Shown here piece after piece: positions 63,990 to 64,000 of a stretch of 64,000 bases of DNA. How positions within the stretch are numbered: the first letter of the stretch is position 1; each line of letters begins with the position of its first letter. The position numbers were made by a program, and so were the translations under genes. Where the stretch lies: positions 1 to 64,000 of the forward strand of contig CADCMR010000014.1 of the NCBI GenBank assembly GCA_902802585.1. The letters are read 5' to 3'. The notes under the pieces were generated by a model. That model was not told where the DNA came from, ran no database searches, and saw nothing but the letters and a program-made list of their open reading frames with translations. The DNA comes from an uncultured bacterium (GTDB lineage: Bacteria; Verrucomicrobiota; Lentisphaeria; Victivallales; UBA1829).

Positions 63990-64000
63990 AAACGCCGCAG
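63986..64000 (+). CDS. Start of a further gene cut by the window edge
   Basis: An ATG overlaps the rsmE stop (ATGA), as at several other gene joints here. Only five codons (MKTPQ) are visible, so the product is unknown and the start itself is only inferred from the operon pattern. Confidence 0.35.

Overview
The window looks like part of a chromosome from a GC-rich Gram-negative member of the Planctomycetes-Verrucomicrobia-Lentisphaerae group, most likely a gut Lentisphaerota (Victivallis-like) glycan degrader. The evidence is a prepilin-type protein of the kind these genomes carry in large numbers ([17 protein letters not shown] start, FADGH near the end), a eukaryotic-type UDP-sugar pyrophosphorylase, large secreted glycosidases (GH78, GH43, GH51), a thioester-less alpha-2-macroglobulin, and outer-membrane functions (LolA-like carrier, O-antigen-type ABC exporter, LPS-kinase-like protein). 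This placement is inferred from gene content; there is no rRNA in the window.

Layout. 1-9.3 kb: a cut-off low-complexity repeat protein, a DJ-1/PfpI-like protein that lacks the nucleophilic Cys, a tandem double-MarR regulator, an NtrB/NtrC-type two-component pair, a HIT hydrolase and a lipoprotein GH78 rhamnosidase. 9.3-20.1 kb (minus strand): a membrane-anchored formylglycine-generating-enzyme-like protein, a 2051-residue alpha-2-macroglobulin, a membrane protein with an acidic tail, a prepilin-like protein and an AMP-forming CoA-ligase-like enzyme. 20.3-29.4 kb (minus strand): an eight-gene surface-polysaccharide operon made of a perosamine-synthase-like aminotransferase, a Wzm/Wzt-type ABC exporter, a double glycosyltransferase, a GT4 enzyme with a transmembrane insert, a NeuD/PerB-like acetyltransferase and a GT39-like enzyme split into two ORFs. 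29.7-36.9 kb: small DUF1294 and DUF1232 proteins, ribosomal protein S1, a repeat-bearing thioredoxin-like secreted protein, a UAP-type pyrophosphorylase and a YraN protein.

37.1-51.0 kb (plus strand) is the standout: fifteen densely packed genes, many with ATGA start/stop overlaps. They encode a ketoreductase, three complete ketosynthases, two short ketosynthase-like proteins, one ACP, two dehydratase-type hotdog proteins, a thioesterase, two acyltransferases, a GT2 glycosyltransferase, a LolA-like carrier and an MMPL exporter. This is the parts list of an aryl-polyene-type (APE-like) membrane-pigment pathway. However, no aromatic ammonia-lyase, AMP-ligase or second ACP is in the cluster, and the exporter is fused to a lipoprotein-like domain with an internal lipobox.

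51.0-64.0 kb: an LPS-kinase-like protein without the usual catalytic Asp, a two-propeller GH43 enzyme, a GH43-like/GH51 arabinofuranosidase, then a housekeeping run: leuS, an iron-type alcohol dehydrogenase, glycerate kinase, guanylate kinase, a stand-alone CoaC and rsmE. No tRNA, rRNA, CRISPR array, transposase or phage gene was found. Most transcription-unit heads carry a recognisable promoter with TTG-type -35, 16-17 bp spacing and a -10 close to TATATT; I used these to settle several start codons.
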